Positions 1 to 8,739 of a stretch of 64,000 nt of DNA are shown piece after piece. The number at the start of each line of letters is the position of its first letter. Position 1 is the stretch's first letter. The stretch is from positions 2,604,001-2,668,000 of the forward strand of contig NZ_CP035495.1 of NCBI RefSeq assembly GCF_004135345.1, in the 5' to 3' direction. A model generated the notes under the pieces. It saw only the letters and a program-made list of their open reading frames with translations, did not search any database and was not told the origin of the DNA. Source of the stretch: Xylanimonas allomyrinae. GTDB lineage: Bacteria > Actinomycetota > Actinomycetes > Actinomycetales > Cellulomonadaceae. Made by a program: the position numbers and the translations under genes.

Positions 1-736
1 TGGAGCATGCGCCCCCACGACGGCGTCGGGGGCGCGGTGCCGAGCCCGAGGAACGACAGCGCGGCCTCGGCGAGCACCGCGAGGCCGAAGTTGACCGAGC
101 ACTGCACCACGACGATCCCGGCGATGTTGGGCAGCACGTGCCGCCACGCGATCGCCCACGCCGGCCGGTTCGCGGCACGCGCCGCGAGCACGTAGTCGGT
201 GCGCATGACCTGGAGGGTGCCCGATCGTGCGACGCGCGCGAACGCGGGGATCGCGCCGATGCCGAGGGCGACCATCGCCGTCGTCGTCCCGGACCCGAAC
301 GCGGCGCCCAGGACGATCGCGAGCAGCAGGCCGGGGAAGGCGAGCAGCACGTCCGAGGCACGCATGAGCAGCAGTCCGGGCACCCCCCGGCGCATGCCGG
401 CCACGATGCCCACCGGCACGCCGACGACGGCCGCGATCCCGACGGCGACCACGCCGACGTACAGCGTGATGCGGGCGCCGGCCATGATCTGCGACAGCAC
501 GTCGCGGCCGAACCGGTCGGTGCCGAGCCAGTGCGCGGCGCTCGGGCCCTGGAGGCGGACGGCGGGCACGGCCCGCACCGGGTCGTACGGCGTCCACACG
601 AGCGAGACGAGAGCGGTCACGACGACGACGGCCACCAGCGCGGCGCCGATGACGAGCTGCGGGTGGACGCCGGGACGGCGCGGCGGTCCGACGGCGGCGG
701 TGTCGACGAGAGGGGTGCCGGGGGCAGGACGCTCAT
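1..736 (-). CDS. Peptide-type ABC importer permease, DppC/OppC-like (partial, apparent frameshift)
   Basis: Second membrane permease of a dipeptide/oligopeptide/nickel-type ABC importer; its C-terminus lies beyond the left edge. The hydrophobic frame gives a first membrane segment (LVIGAALVAVVVV), then WLGTDRFGRD, a coupling-loop region ending RHVLPN and, at the edge, EAALSFLGLG, all typical of DppC/OppC. The natural start is the ATG at 734-736, overlapping the dppB stop as ATGA, but that frame closes after about 39 codons. The permease frame is displaced by one base and has no start of its own before the first membrane segment. One extra base in the G5 run at 720-724 would join MSVLPP to the permease. 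Either a frameshift mutation or an under-called homopolymer. Family assignment is firm; intactness is not. Confidence 0.8.
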
Positions 737-1689
737 CGCGCCACCCGCAGCCGGGGGTCGAGCACCGTGTACAGCAGGTCGACGACGAAGTTGACCACCA
801 CGACGAGCGCCACGAGCACCACCACGATCGACTGGACGGCCTGCAGGTCCCGCTGCTGCACCGAGTCGACCAGCAGCGACCCGAGCCCCGGCACCACGAA
901 CACGCGCTCGACGACGACGGCACCCACGAGCATCGCCGCGAGCTGCACGCCCACGACCGTCACGACGGGCACGCCCGCGTTGCGCAGCCCGTGCCGCACG
1001 AGCGCCGACGTGCGCGTGTGGCCGGCGGCTCGCGCGGTGCGCAGGAAGTCCTCGCGCATGACCTCCAGCACGGCCGAGCGCACGTAGCGCGTCATGACGG
1101 CTGCCTGCACGGTGCCGAGCGACACCGCGGGGAGGATCGCGTGCCGCCAGAACCCGGCCGGATCGACCGCGGGCGGGGTCCATCCGCCGGCGGGCAGCCA
1201 GCCGACGTGCACCGCGACGAACGAGACGAGCAGCACGCCCACCAGGAAGTTCGGCACCGCCACACCCACCTGCGAGGCGCCCGCGATGACGGTGCCCCAC
1301 GCCGAGCGGTGCGTCACGGCCGCGATCGTGCCGAGCGGGACCGCCACGAGCACCGCGAGCAGCATGCCCAGCCCCACGAGAATGAGGGTCACCTGGACGC
1401 GGTCGGCGATCAGCGTCGTCAGGTCGTGGCCCGTGACGAAGGACGTGCCGAAGTCCCCGCGCAGCAGGCCACCCATCCAGTCGCCGTACTGGGCCAGCAG
1501 CGGCCTGTCGGTGCCGTGCTCGGCACGCCACCGCGCGAGGGCCTCGGGGGTCGCGTTGACGCCGAGCGCGACGACGGCGGCGTCGCCGGGCAGCACGCGC
1601 AGCACGAGGAACACGAGGGCGCTGGCCAGCGCGAGCGTCGCGACGAACTGCCCCGCGAGCCAGCCGACCTGTCGCCTCACAGGGACCAT
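733..1689 (-). CDS. Peptide-type ABC importer permease, DppB/OppB-like
   Basis: First membrane permease (318 residues) of the same importer, in the cytoplasmic membrane. It begins with VRRQVGWLAGQ and a membrane segment leading into LRVLPGDAA, a typical DppB N-terminus, followed by about five more hydrophobic segments. The coupling loop is visible as TARAAGHTRTSALVRHGLRN near residue 215, and it ends LLYTVLDPRLRVAR, the usual family C-terminus. It lies 64 nt downstream of the solute-binding protein gene and overlaps the next permease by ATGA, so the three are probably co-transcribed. ATP-binding subunits are not in the window and would be expected beyond the left edge. Substrate cannot be deduced. 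Confidence 0.9.
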   Translation of the reverse strand: MVPVRRQVGWLAGQFVATLALASALVFLVLRVLPGDAAVVALGVNATPEALARWRAEHGTDRPLLAQYGDWMGGLLRGDFGTSFVTGHDLTTLIADRVQVTLILVGLGMLLAVLVAVPLGTIAAVTHRSAWGTVIAGASQVGVAVPNFLVGVLLVSFVAVHVGWLPAGGWTPPAVDPAGFWRHAILPAVSLGTVQAAVMTRYVRSAVLEVMREDFLRTARAAGHTRTSALVRHGLRNAGVPVVTVVGVQLAAMLVGAVVVERVFVVPGLGSLLVDSVQQRDLQAVQSIVVVLVALVVVVNFVVDLLYTVLDPRLRVAR

Positions 1690-1753
1690 CCTGCAACCGG
1701 GGCGGCGGTTCGCGCCCGCTTGGCGTGGGGAGCACCCGCGCGGCCCGGCGGGG

Positions 1754-3382
1754 TCAGGAGGTCCACGCCAGGGTGGTCAGGTCCATGGACTCCGTGACGG
1801 CGTTCGCCGCGATGCCCGTCAGCCCCTTGTCGGCGACGATGAGCGTCGGGGCCAGGTACAGCACGACGCCGCCCGCGTCGTCGACGATCTGGCGCGCCAC
1901 CTGCTTCATGCCGGTGACGAACTCCTCGGGGGTGCCCGCGTCGGCTCGCGCGGCGATCGGGGCGATGACGGAGTCGTCGTAGCCGAGGTAGTAGTCGCGG
2001 TGGAAGACCGTCAGCATGTCGTTCGCCTCGGAGTGCTGGATGACCGACATCTGGAAGTCGTGGCGGGTGAACACCTTGTCGAGCCAGACGGCCGGGAACT
2101 CGAGCGTCGAGATGGTCGCGGTGACGCCCACCTCGGCGAGCTGGGACACGATGAGCTCGGCCGCCGTCGTCGCGTAGGCGAGGTTGGGCACGTCGAACGT
2201 GACGCGCAGGTTCTGCTGGCCCGCCTCGGCGAGCAGCGCGCGCGCCTTGTCCGGGTCGTAGGGGTGGACACCCGTGAGGTCCTCGTAGAACGGGTCCTGC
2301 GGTGTGACCATCGCGCCGACGAGCGTGCCGTACCCGGCCGAGGCGGTGTCCATGACGGCCTGGCGGTCGATGGCGTAGGCGAACGCCTGCCGCACGCGCA
2401 CGTCGTCGAACGGGGCGGTGCGGTTGTTGAACGACAGCAGCACGTCACCCGTCGAGGTGCCCTCGACGACCTGGAAGGCGGCGTTGCCCGCGAGCTGGCG
2501 CACCTGGTCGCCCGTGGCCGAGTTGAACAGCATGTCGACGTCGCCCGCGCGCAGCGCGTTGACCGCGGCCGTCGTGTCGGTCAGGTAGCGGACCGTGACC
2601 GTCGTGAGGCGGGCCGGGCCGCCCCAGTAGTCGTCGCGGCCCGCCAGGACGATGCGGTCGCCCTGGCGCACCTGCGTGACCTCGTAGGGCCCCGTGCCGA
2701 CCGCGGCCGTCTTGAGGTCGAAGTCGAGCGTCGCGGGGAAGATCGCGCCCACCGACGTGCCGAGGTTGAACAGCCACGCGTTCGACGGCTGCGACAGCGT
2801 CACGCGCACGGTCGCGTCGTCGACCTTCTCGGTGCTCGCGACGACGTCCATCTTGCCCTTGATCGCGTTGAGCCAGTCGGTGCGGACGCGGTCGAAGCTC
2901 GCCACGACGTCGTCGGCCGTGAACGGGCGGCCGTCGGAGAACGTCACGCCCTGGCGCAGGTGGAACGTGTACTGCGTGCGGTCGTCGGAGACGTCCCAGC
3001 TCGTCGCGAGCAGCGGCACGAGGCTGCCGTCCTGGTCGATCTTGACGAGCGTCTCGTAGACGTTGTTCATGAGGAGCTGCGGGATCGCGGCACCCGACGT
3101 CGTCGTGAAGTCGAGGTTGACCGGCTCCGCGCCGACGGCGATCGTGACGTCGGTGCGCGCCGCGCCCGGGCTCGCGCTCGGGTCCTGCGCGGTGCTGCCG
3201 GCCGTGCAGGCGGCGAGCGCGGCGACCATGAGAGCGGCGAGCGCGGCCCCGAAGGCATGGGGGCGGAGCCGGGCGCTGCGGCTGATGCTGCGCCGGGTTC
3301 CGCGCCGGGTTCCGTGCTGGGTTCCGTGCTGGACACGGTCAGGGGCGCTGGGGCTGGTGAGGCGCGAGGCGGGGCGTGCCAT
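1754..3382 (-). CDS. Extracellular solute-binding lipoprotein, family 5 (DppA/OppA-like)
   Basis: Substrate-binding protein (542 residues) of the importer, tethered outside the membrane. The start at 3382 is chosen because AAGGAG lies six bases upstream; an upstream in-frame start at 3421 has no such site. The N-terminus is basic and followed by a hydrophobic stretch ending in the lipobox LAAC. The mature protein carries family-5 features: VTIAVGAEPVNLDF, a segment like YTFHLRQGVTFSDGRPFTADDVV and, later, VRQAFAYAIDRQAV. The Arg/Thr-rich stretch before the signal peptide comes from a short tandem repeat in the DNA (3300-3340). Family 5 binds peptides, nickel, opines or oligosaccharides; no ligand is assigned. 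Confidence 0.9.
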   Translation of the reverse strand: MARPASRLTSPSAPDRVQHGTQHGTRRGTRRSISRSARLRPHAFGAALAALMVAALAACTAGSTAQDPSASPGAARTDVTIAVGAEPVNLDFTTTSGAAIPQLLMNNVYETLVKIDQDGSLVPLLATSWDVSDDRTQYTFHLRQGVTFSDGRPFTADDVVASFDRVRTDWLNAIKGKMDVVASTEKVDDATVRVTLSQPSNAWLFNLGTSVGAIFPATLDFDLKTAAVGTGPYEVTQVRQGDRIVLAGRDDYWGGPARLTTVTVRYLTDTTAAVNALRAGDVDMLFNSATGDQVRQLAGNAAFQVVEGTSTGDVLLSFNNRTAPFDDVRVRQAFAYAIDRQAVMDTASAGYGTLVGAMVTPQDPFYEDLTGVHPYDPDKARALLAEAGQQNLRVTFDVPNLAYATTAAELIVSQLAEVGVTATISTLEFPAVWLDKVFTRHDFQMSVIQHSEANDMLTVFHRDYYLGYDDSVIAPIAARADAGTPEEFVTGMKQVARQIVDDAGGVVLYLAPTLIVADKGLTGIAANAVTESMDLTTLAWTS

Positions 3383-3727
3383 GGGGCTCCTTCGAGTGCG
3401 AGCGCTGGAACCGAGTATCACGCGCCCAGGTCAACGGCTGACGCTAGAGCGCCAGGAGCGGTGAGCGCAAGCGCCTGTCGCTGACCTGGGGAAACACCGC
3501 ACCCATGACGCCCCCCGCTGCACCACCAGTCTGGGCCCGCGTCTCACAGCAGACGCGACTGCGTCTCACGCGCGGGGTGGCGCACCCGGTTGTCAGGTCG
3601 GCACTTAGTCGTCAGCTCGTGCGCCCGGGGCACGAGCTGACGACTAAGTGCCGACTCGGCAACCGGTCGCGGCGCCCGTGGCGGCCGCTCGGGCAGGTGT
3701 GTTGGCGGCGGCCTCTAGGGTGGCCGC
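3383..3727. other. Intergenic region between the divergent importer operon and exonuclease III gene
   Basis: This 345-base stretch has no convincing gene. It holds the SD site of the solute-binding protein gene, a widely spaced 9-bp inverted pair CCCAGGTCA (3425-3433) / TGACCTGGG (3482-3490), the small palindrome GCGCAAGCGC near 3463, two copies of GCGTCTCAC around 3540-3570 and the large hairpin listed separately. A promoter for each flanking gene must lie here, but I see no clear -10/-35 pair. Confidence 0.6.
3597..3655. repeat. Long perfect inverted repeat (26-bp arms, 7-nt loop)
   Basis: The left arm (3597-3622, beginning GTCGGCACTTAGTCG) and right arm (3630-3655) are exact reverse complements with loop GCCCGGG. 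Pairing can extend outward through CCGGTTG / CAACCGG with mismatches. It contains the least GC-rich sequence in the neighbourhood (CACTTAGTC). It lies between divergent start regions, about 70 nt from the exonuclease gene, with no U-tract, so it looks more like a repetitive palindromic element or regulatory structure than a terminator. No second copy is visible in the window. Confidence 0.85.
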
Positions 3728-4594
3728 GTGCGACTTGCCACCTGGAACGTGAACTCCGTCCGCGCCCGCGCCGACCGCGTCGTGGCCTTCCTCGAACGTT
3801 CGGGCACCGACGTGCTCGCGATCCAGGAGACCAAGTGCCGCGACGACCAGTTCCCCTACCTCGCGTTCGAGGCCGCCGGGTACGAGGTCGCGCACGTCGG
3901 GTTCTCGCAGTGGAACGGCGTCGCCGTGATCTCGCGCGTCGGGATCGACGACGTCGAGCTCGCCTTCGCGGGGCAGCCCGGGTTCGCCAAGGCCCCCGCG
4001 GTCGCCAGCGGCCCCGGCGTCGACGGCGGCGCGGGGCAGGCCCCCGCGGCCGAGGACGCCCCCGACCCGGTGCACGAGGCGCGCGCGCTCGGCGCGACGT
4101 GTGGCGGGGTGCGCGTGTGGTCGCTCTACGTGCCCAACGGGCGCGCGCTCGACGACCCGCACTACACGTACAAGCTGGCGTGGCTCGACGCGCTGCGCGC
4201 GCAGGCGACGCGCTGGCTCGGCGAGGACCCGGCCGCGCAGGTCGCGCTCGTCGGCGACTGGAACGTCGCCCCGCTCGACACCGACGTGTGGGACATGGCG
4301 CCGTTCGACGGCGCGACGCACGTCTCGGCGCCCGAGCGGGCCGCGTTCGCGGCGTTCGCGGACGCCGGCTACCGCGAGGTCTCGCGCGAGCACCTGCCGG
4401 CCGAGCACACCTACACGTTCTGGGACTACAAGCAGCTCGCGTTCCCGAAGAACAAGGGCATGCGGATCGACTTCGCGTGGGCGTCGCCCGCGCTCGCGGA
4501 GCGCGTGACGGGCGTGACGATCGACCGCGAGGAACGCAAGGGCAAGGGCGCCAGCGACCACGTCCCGGTCATCCTCGACCTCGACGGGGACTGA
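3728..4594 (+). CDS. xthA: Exodeoxyribonuclease III (AP endonuclease, ExoIII family)
   Basis: Cytoplasmic DNA repair nuclease (288 residues) of the ExoIII/EEP fold that cuts at abasic sites and trims 3' ends. Landmarks follow family order: LATWNVNSVRAR at the start (Asn7), IQETK with metal-binding Glu34, YVPNGR, GDWNVAP (catalytic Asp-Asn pair) and a terminal SDHVPV Asp-His pair. The GTG start at 3728 puts Asn7 and Glu34 where E. coli ExoIII has them. Between about residues 92 and 122 it carries a Pro/Ala/Gly-rich insert (GPGVDGGAGQAPAAEDAPDP) not typical of the family, probably a surface loop. It is monocistronic and convergent with the alcohol dehydrogenase gene, 21 nt away. Confidence 0.93.
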   Translation: MRLATWNVNSVRARADRVVAFLERSGTDVLAIQETKCRDDQFPYLAFEAAGYEVAHVGFSQWNGVAVISRVGIDDVELAFAGQPGFAKAPAVASGPGVDGGAGQAPAAEDAPDPVHEARALGATCGGVRVWSLYVPNGRALDDPHYTYKLAWLDALRAQATRWLGEDPAAQVALVGDWNVAPLDTDVWDMAPFDGATHVSAPERAAFAAFADAGYREVSREHLPAEHTYTFWDYKQLAFPKNKGMRIDFAWASPALAERVTGVTIDREERKGKGASDHVPVILDLDGD

Positions 4595-4615
4595 CGCCCC
4601 TGCCCTGCGTCGCCG

Positions 4616-5722
4616 CTATGCCCGCGGGAAGAGCAGCACGGGCTTGATGGTCGCGCCCGACTCGGAGTCGGCGAAGGCACGGTTGATGTCGGCGAACTCG
4701 TACGTCGTGACGAGCTTGTCGAACGGGAACTTGCCGGCCTCGTACAGGCTGATCAGCCGGGGGATGAACTCGCGGGGGATCGAGTCTCCCTCCACGATCA
4801 TCTTGATGGTGATGCCGCTGGTCAGCAGCGTGCCGATGTCGAAGGGCGCGTCCGTGCCGAGCGGCGCGGCCCCGACCAGCCCCCCGACACCCAGGAGGGC
4901 CAGCGATCTGGTCATCTGCGCGAACACCGCGGGGACGCCGGTCGTGTCGAGCGCGTAGCGCGCGCCGCCTCCGGTGATCTCCTTGATGCGCTCGACCGGG
5001 TCGGCCTCGGTGGAGTTGACGACGTGGGTGGCGCCGAGCTGGAGCGCGAGGTCCAGCCGGGACTGCACGATGTCCACCATGACGACGGTCGTCGCGCCGG
5101 CGGCGACCGCGGCGAGCATCGCCGCCATGCCGACGGCGCCGGTGCCGAAGATCGCGATCGAGTCGCCCGCGCCGGGGCGCAGCACGTTCAGGACGGATCC
5201 GGCGCCGGTCATGATCCCGCAGCCGAGCGGGCCGAGCAGTTCCAGCGGGACCGTGTCGCTCACGGTGACGGCGTTGCGGGCCTTGACGTTGACGTACTGC
5301 GAGAACGAGGACTGCCCGAAGAAGTTCGACGACACGGCCACGCCGTCGTCGGTGAACTGCGTCGAGCCGTCGGGCCGGGAGCCGCCGAAGTTGTAGGCGT
5401 AGAACTGCTCGCAGTACTGCGGGTGCCCGGCGATGCACTGCGTGCAGGCTCCGCACGACGCGGGAGCGAGCACCACCCTGTCCCCCGGCGAGAAGCCGGT
5501 CACGTCGGCGCCGACGGCCTCCACGACCCCCGACCCTTCGTGCCCCAGCACGGCGGGCAGCGGCGTCGGGTACCACTGGTCGCGGACGATCGCGTCGGTG
5601 TGGCACACACCGGAGGCGACCATCCGCACCCGCAGCTCGTCCGGGCGGCACTCGTCGAGCTCGAGCTCCGTGACGCTCAGGTCGGTCTTCGGAGCCGTCG
5701 CAACGGCAGCAAGAGTTCTCAC
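4616..5722 (-). CDS. Zinc-dependent NAD-linked alcohol dehydrogenase (aryl-alcohol type)
   Basis: Medium-chain dehydrogenase oxidising a primary, probably aromatic or unsaturated, alcohol to the aldehyde with NAD+. Catalytic zinc ligands are seen in GVCHTDA and GHEGSG; the structural zinc site is the cysteine cluster CGACTQCIAGHPQYC. The nucleotide fold is marked by IFGTGAVGMAA. The segment FYAYNFGGSRPDGST resembles benzyl-alcohol dehydrogenases, hence the subtype. The GTG start at 5722 is preferred because GGAAGGTGAG precedes it and the protein then opens VRTLAAV, the usual N-terminus; an ATG at 5758 would add 12 atypical residues. Length 368 fits. No neighbouring gene indicates the substrate. 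Confidence 0.85.
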   Translation of the reverse strand: MRTLAAVATAPKTDLSVTELELDECRPDELRVRMVASGVCHTDAIVRDQWYPTPLPAVLGHEGSGVVEAVGADVTGFSPGDRVVLAPASCGACTQCIAGHPQYCEQFYAYNFGGSRPDGSTQFTDDGVAVSSNFFGQSSFSQYVNVKARNAVTVSDTVPLELLGPLGCGIMTGAGSVLNVLRPGAGDSIAIFGTGAVGMAAMLAAVAAGATTVVMVDIVQSRLDLALQLGATHVVNSTEADPVERIKEITGGGARYALDTTGVPAVFAQMTRSLALLGVGGLVGAAPLGTDAPFDIGTLLTSGITIKMIVEGDSIPREFIPRLISLYEAGKFPFDKLVTTYEFADINRAFADSESGATIKPVLLFPRA

Positions 5723-5934
5723 AGCAGTCTCACCTTCCACCACGTCGGGGTGACCCATTCACGGCCGAGGGCGCGTCGTCGCCGACCGCAAGTCGTAGCC
5801 CGAAGCAACCCTCATCTCGCAGTGTGAGCGCCCTGCGGGCCGCGACCCGTCGCGCTGGCACGGGATGCGCGGCAGCGGCCGACGGCGTCGCGACCGCGCT
5901 GGTCCGTGCCCGGGCGCAGCCCGCGCGGGCCGGG

Positions 5935-6813
5935 TCAGACGACGAGCCGCAGCGCCGTCGGCGCGCGACCGACGCGGACCGTCTGGCCCCAGGTCAGGGT
6001 GAGCGCGTCGCTCTCGATGCCGTCGCCGAACGCGACCAGCCGGTCGGAGGCGACCGTCAGCGCGAGGTCGCTCCCGTCGAGCTCGCCCTCGGTCAGGCTG
6101 GCCCCCGTAGCGGGCGAGGGCCACGCCTCGCGCACGTACCAGACCAGCCGGCGCTCCGTCGGCGCGGGCAGTGCGAGCGGGCTGTGGCGTTCGCGGGCGA
6201 CCGACCGGCACCAGCCCGTCGCGCCCGTCCCGGTCGCCACGAGCACGCCCGAGGACGCCTGCGCCTCGACCTGGTCGTGCGGCGTGCGCAGCTCGTACCG
6301 TGCGGTCTGGTGGCTCGGGTGCCCGACGAAGACCTCGTTGAGGGCGAGCAGCACCTGCCCGTCGTCGGCCGTCGCACGCACCATGGTGCGCTCGGTCACC
6401 TGGCCGACGGCGTGCAGCAGGTCGCCGAGGTCGCGCGGAGCGTGCGTGACGAGCACGCCGGCGTTGCGACCGGGCTCGGGGTCGATGCCGATCACCGGCT
6501 GCCCGTCGAGGTACTTGGCCACGTTGGCGACGAGGCCGTCCTGCCCGACCACGACGACGACGTCGTCGGGGGCGAACAGGAAGCGGGCGACGTCACTCCG
6601 CTCGACGCTCCCGCGGCGCCAGTCGACGGGGACGGCCGCGGCCGCTGCCGCGACCGCCTGCCGGGTGCGCTGGTCACGCTCTTCGAGCTCGGCGATGTCG
6701 CGCCCGCGGCCACGCAGGAAGAACGCGGCCTGGCCGCGGGTGCCGTGCGTCGCGATCAGCTCGTCGTACTCGGTGCGGCGGTGGACGACGACGACGCGAG
6801 GCGTCTGGCTCAT
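5935..6813 (-). CDS. NAD(+)/NADH kinase-like protein
   Basis: 292-residue protein of the NAD-kinase/diacylglycerol-kinase fold. Recognisable elements are [22 protein letters not shown], matching the GGDGT loop region; LNEVFVG, matching the conserved Asn-Glu pair; and [15 protein letters not shown], matching the nucleotide-binding STPTGSTA segment. The signature reads GQDGL, so the essential Asp is kept but the flanking Gly and Thr differ. It may therefore be an atypical NAD kinase or an NAD-binding sensor. Its ATG overlaps the stop of the SPFH gene (ATGA), implying translational coupling. The adjacent NrtR gene and shared operators support a role in NAD(P) metabolism. Confidence 0.75.
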   Translation of the reverse strand: MSQTPRVVVVHRRTEYDELIATHGTRGQAAFFLRGRGRDIAELEERDQRTRQAVAAAAAAVPVDWRRGSVERSDVARFLFAPDDVVVVVGQDGLVANVAKYLDGQPVIGIDPEPGRNAGVLVTHAPRDLGDLLHAVGQVTERTMVRATADDGQVLLALNEVFVGHPSHQTARYELRTPHDQVEAQASSGVLVATGTGATGWCRSVARERHSPLALPAPTERRLVWYVREAWPSPATGASLTEGELDGSDLALTVASDRLVAFGDGIESDALTLTWGQTVRVGRAPTALRLVV

Positions 6814-7814
6814 GCCGCCGCCCCCGTTCCGAACCGGGCCAGCGCCTGGGTGACCAGGTCGGGGCTGAGCACCAGCGTGTCGATCTTCGGCAGGTTCGCG
6901 GCGAGCTCCCGGACGGCGAGCGCGAGCAGCACCGCCTCGGGCACGTCGCGGTAGGCGGCGACCCGTGCGGCCTCGGCCTCGCCCTGGGCCGCCCCGGCGA
7001 GGCGGGTTTCCTCGGCCCGCGCCTGGGCGGTCGTGACGGTCCGGTCGGCCGAGGCCTGCGCGACGATGGCGTCGGCGGCCGCGCTCTCCTCGGCCTCGCG
7101 GCGGGCGTTGGCGCCGCGCTGGCGCACGAGCTGTTCCTCGCGGCGTGCGAGCTCGATCTTCGTCTGCAGCTCGTTCTCGCCGATCGCCCGCTCGCGTTCG
7201 ACGGCGACGGCGCGCCGTTCGAAGGTCGCCCGGTCGGCCTCCTGCTGGACGAGCTCGCGGGTCGGGGTCCGCAGCGCCTTCTCGACCTCGGGCTCGGGCC
7301 GCAGCGCGACCACGCGCACGCCGACGACGGTGAGGCCCGTCGCGGCCAGCCGTTCGTCGGAGCGCAGCCCTTCGGCGATGACGGCCCGGACGGGGCCGAC
7401 GCCACCCGCGGTGGCTCCGGCGAGGTCGACGGCGGCCAGCAGGTCGATGGCGTACTGCTGGGCCGACTCGGTGAGCATGCCCGCCACCTGATCGAGCGGG
7501 GTGCTGCGCCACCTGCCCGACGTCGGGTCGATCGAGAAGTCGATGCGGCCGGCGGCGGTCGCGGGGTCGGTCACGCGGTAGGTCACGGTGGCCTGCACGG
7601 TGACGTCCTGGAAGTCGCTGGTGCGGGCGTGGAACAGCAGGGGCAGCTCGCGGTCGTCGACGGGCACCTCGTTCAGGACGGCGCTCAGCGGCCGGAACCA
7701 GAACGACGCCCCGACGCCGGAGCGGACCGTGCGGCCCTTGCTGATCAGCTCGACGTGCGTGGTGCTCGACCCGCGCAGGTGGCGGCGGATGGGGTAGCGC
7801 GTGATGTCGGCCAT
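6810..7814 (-). CDS. SPFH/Band 7 domain protein
   Basis: 334-residue member of the stomatin/prohibitin/flotillin superfamily. Residues about 10-190 form the Band 7 domain ([52 protein letters not shown]). A long charged Ala/Glu/Arg coiled coil follows to about residue 290 and a hydrophobic C-terminal part ([18 protein letters not shown]). There is no clear transmembrane helix or signal peptide, so it may associate peripherally or as an oligomer. SD GAGAGGAG precedes the ATG. It is first in an operon with the NAD-kinase-like gene and diverges from nrtR. Its partner and function are unknown. Confidence 0.82.
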   Translation of the reverse strand: MADITRYPIRRHLRGSSTTHVELISKGRTVRSGVGASFWFRPLSAVLNEVPVDDRELPLLFHARTSDFQDVTVQATVTYRVTDPATAAGRIDFSIDPTSGRWRSTPLDQVAGMLTESAQQYAIDLLAAVDLAGATAGGVGPVRAVIAEGLRSDERLAATGLTVVGVRVVALRPEPEVEKALRTPTRELVQQEADRATFERRAVAVERERAIGENELQTKIELARREEQLVRQRGANARREAEESAAADAIVAQASADRTVTTAQARAEETRLAGAAQGEAEAARVAAYRDVPEAVLLALAVRELAANLPKIDTLVLSPDLVTQALARFGTGAAA

Positions 7815-7832
7815 GGCCGGCTCCTCTCGTTG

Positions 7833-7853
7833 TTATCGTCAAACCGACAATAA
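7833..7853. promoter_or_regulatory. Putative NrtR operator 1 (SPFH side)
   Basis: Imperfect palindrome TTATCGTC-N5-GACAATAA, 19 bases before the SPFH start. It shares the core CGTCAAMCYGAC and AT-rich ends with a second site 34 bp away, both in the 90-bp divergent spacer. AT-rich flanks are conspicuous in this GC-rich DNA. Assignment to NrtR is inferred from position. Confidence 0.65.
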
Positions 7854-7866
7854 GCCAGAACGGTCA

Positions 7867-7887
7867 ATACCGTCAACCTGACGTTAA
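7867..7887. promoter_or_regulatory. Putative NrtR operator 2 (nrtR side)
   Basis: Imperfect palindrome ATACCGTC-N5-GACGTTAA, 17 bases before the nrtR start codon, aligning base for base with operator 1 in its core. The two sites lie almost symmetrically next to the two divergent start codons, so one regulator could repress both genes and itself. Confidence 0.65.
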
Positions 7888-7904
7888 GCGGGTAGGCTCG
7901 CCCC

Positions 7905-8595
7905 ATGCGGCGCGACAACCCCTACCCCCCGTCGCGGTCACGGTCGACCTCGTCGTCGTCACCGTGCGCGACGACCGGCTGCAAGCACTCACCATCCGGC
8001 GCGGCGAACCGCCCTTCGCGGGCCGGTGGGCGCTGCCCGGCGGGTTCCTGCGCCCCGACGAGGACCTGCCTGCGGCGGCGGCGCGCGAGCTGCTCGAGGA
8101 GACCGGGCTGCCCAGCGACCGGTTCCACCTCGAGCAGCTCGCCACCTACGGCGCCCCCGGCCGCGACCCCCGCATGCGAACCGTGACGGTCGCCTACATC
8201 GTGCTCGCAGCCGACCTGCCGTCCCCCACGGCCGGCACCGACGCCGCCGACGCACGCTGGCAGCCCGTCGACACGCTGCTCGCACGCGACGACACGCTCG
8301 CCTTCGACCACACGACCATCCTGCGCGACGGCGTCGAACGCGCCCGCGCCAAGCTCGAGTACACGCCCCTGGCCGCCGCGTTCTGCCCGAGCGGTTCACG
8401 ATCAGCGAGCTGCGGCACGTGTACGAGGTGGTCTGGGGCACCACGCTCGACCCGCGCAACTTCCACCGCAAGGTCACCGGCACCGCGGGGTTCCTGCGCC
8501 CGACCGACCAGACCACCACCCGCGACGGCGGGCGCCCCGCCCGCCTCTACGAGGTCGGGACGGTGGCACACCTGCACCCGCCCCTGCTGCGGTGA
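7905..8595 (+). CDS. nrtR: NrtR-type Nudix transcriptional regulator (two apparent frameshifts)
   Basis: Regulator of NAD metabolism with an N-terminal Nudix-like sensor and a C-terminal winged helix. The Nudix box is complete (GGFLRPDEDLP then RELLEETGL), so hydrolase activity cannot be excluded. The C-terminal part shows RFTISELRHVYEVVWG and DPRNFHRKV, the family's DNA-binding domain. The reading frame breaks twice: after MRRDNPYP at the C6 run 7925-7930 and at FCP/ERFT at the C3 run 8386-8388. Both need one extra C; the corrected protein has 230 residues, normal for the family. Known NrtR proteins respond to ADP-ribose or related NAD metabolites. The divergent NAD-kinase-like gene is the obvious target. 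Confidence 0.8.
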
Positions 8596-8658
8596 CCCGC
8601 GACGGCACCCCGCGCACGACCCTCGGCGGGCGGCCCGCGGCCTCGCAATCCCACCGTG

Positions 8659-8697
8659 CCCACAGCGCCCACAGCGCCCACAGCGCCCACAGCGCTC
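8659..8697. repeat. Short tandem repeat (9-bp unit CCCACAGCG)
   Basis: Four near-identical 9-base units lie between nrtR and the polyol dehydrogenase gene, the last ending in CTCC. They are in frame with an upstream extension of the dehydrogenase (Thr-Ala-Pro repeats) but precede its likely ATG, so they are probably untranslated. Confidence 0.7.
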
Positions 8698-8739
8698 CGC
8701 GCCGGGTGCGTGCGGCGAGACGACCCTAGGGTGGCCGCC

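Noticed and set aside
8026-8595. Separate basic protein downstream of the Nudix domain
   Set aside because: The C-terminal part is the NrtR winged helix in another frame; a one-base correction unites it with the Nudix domain.
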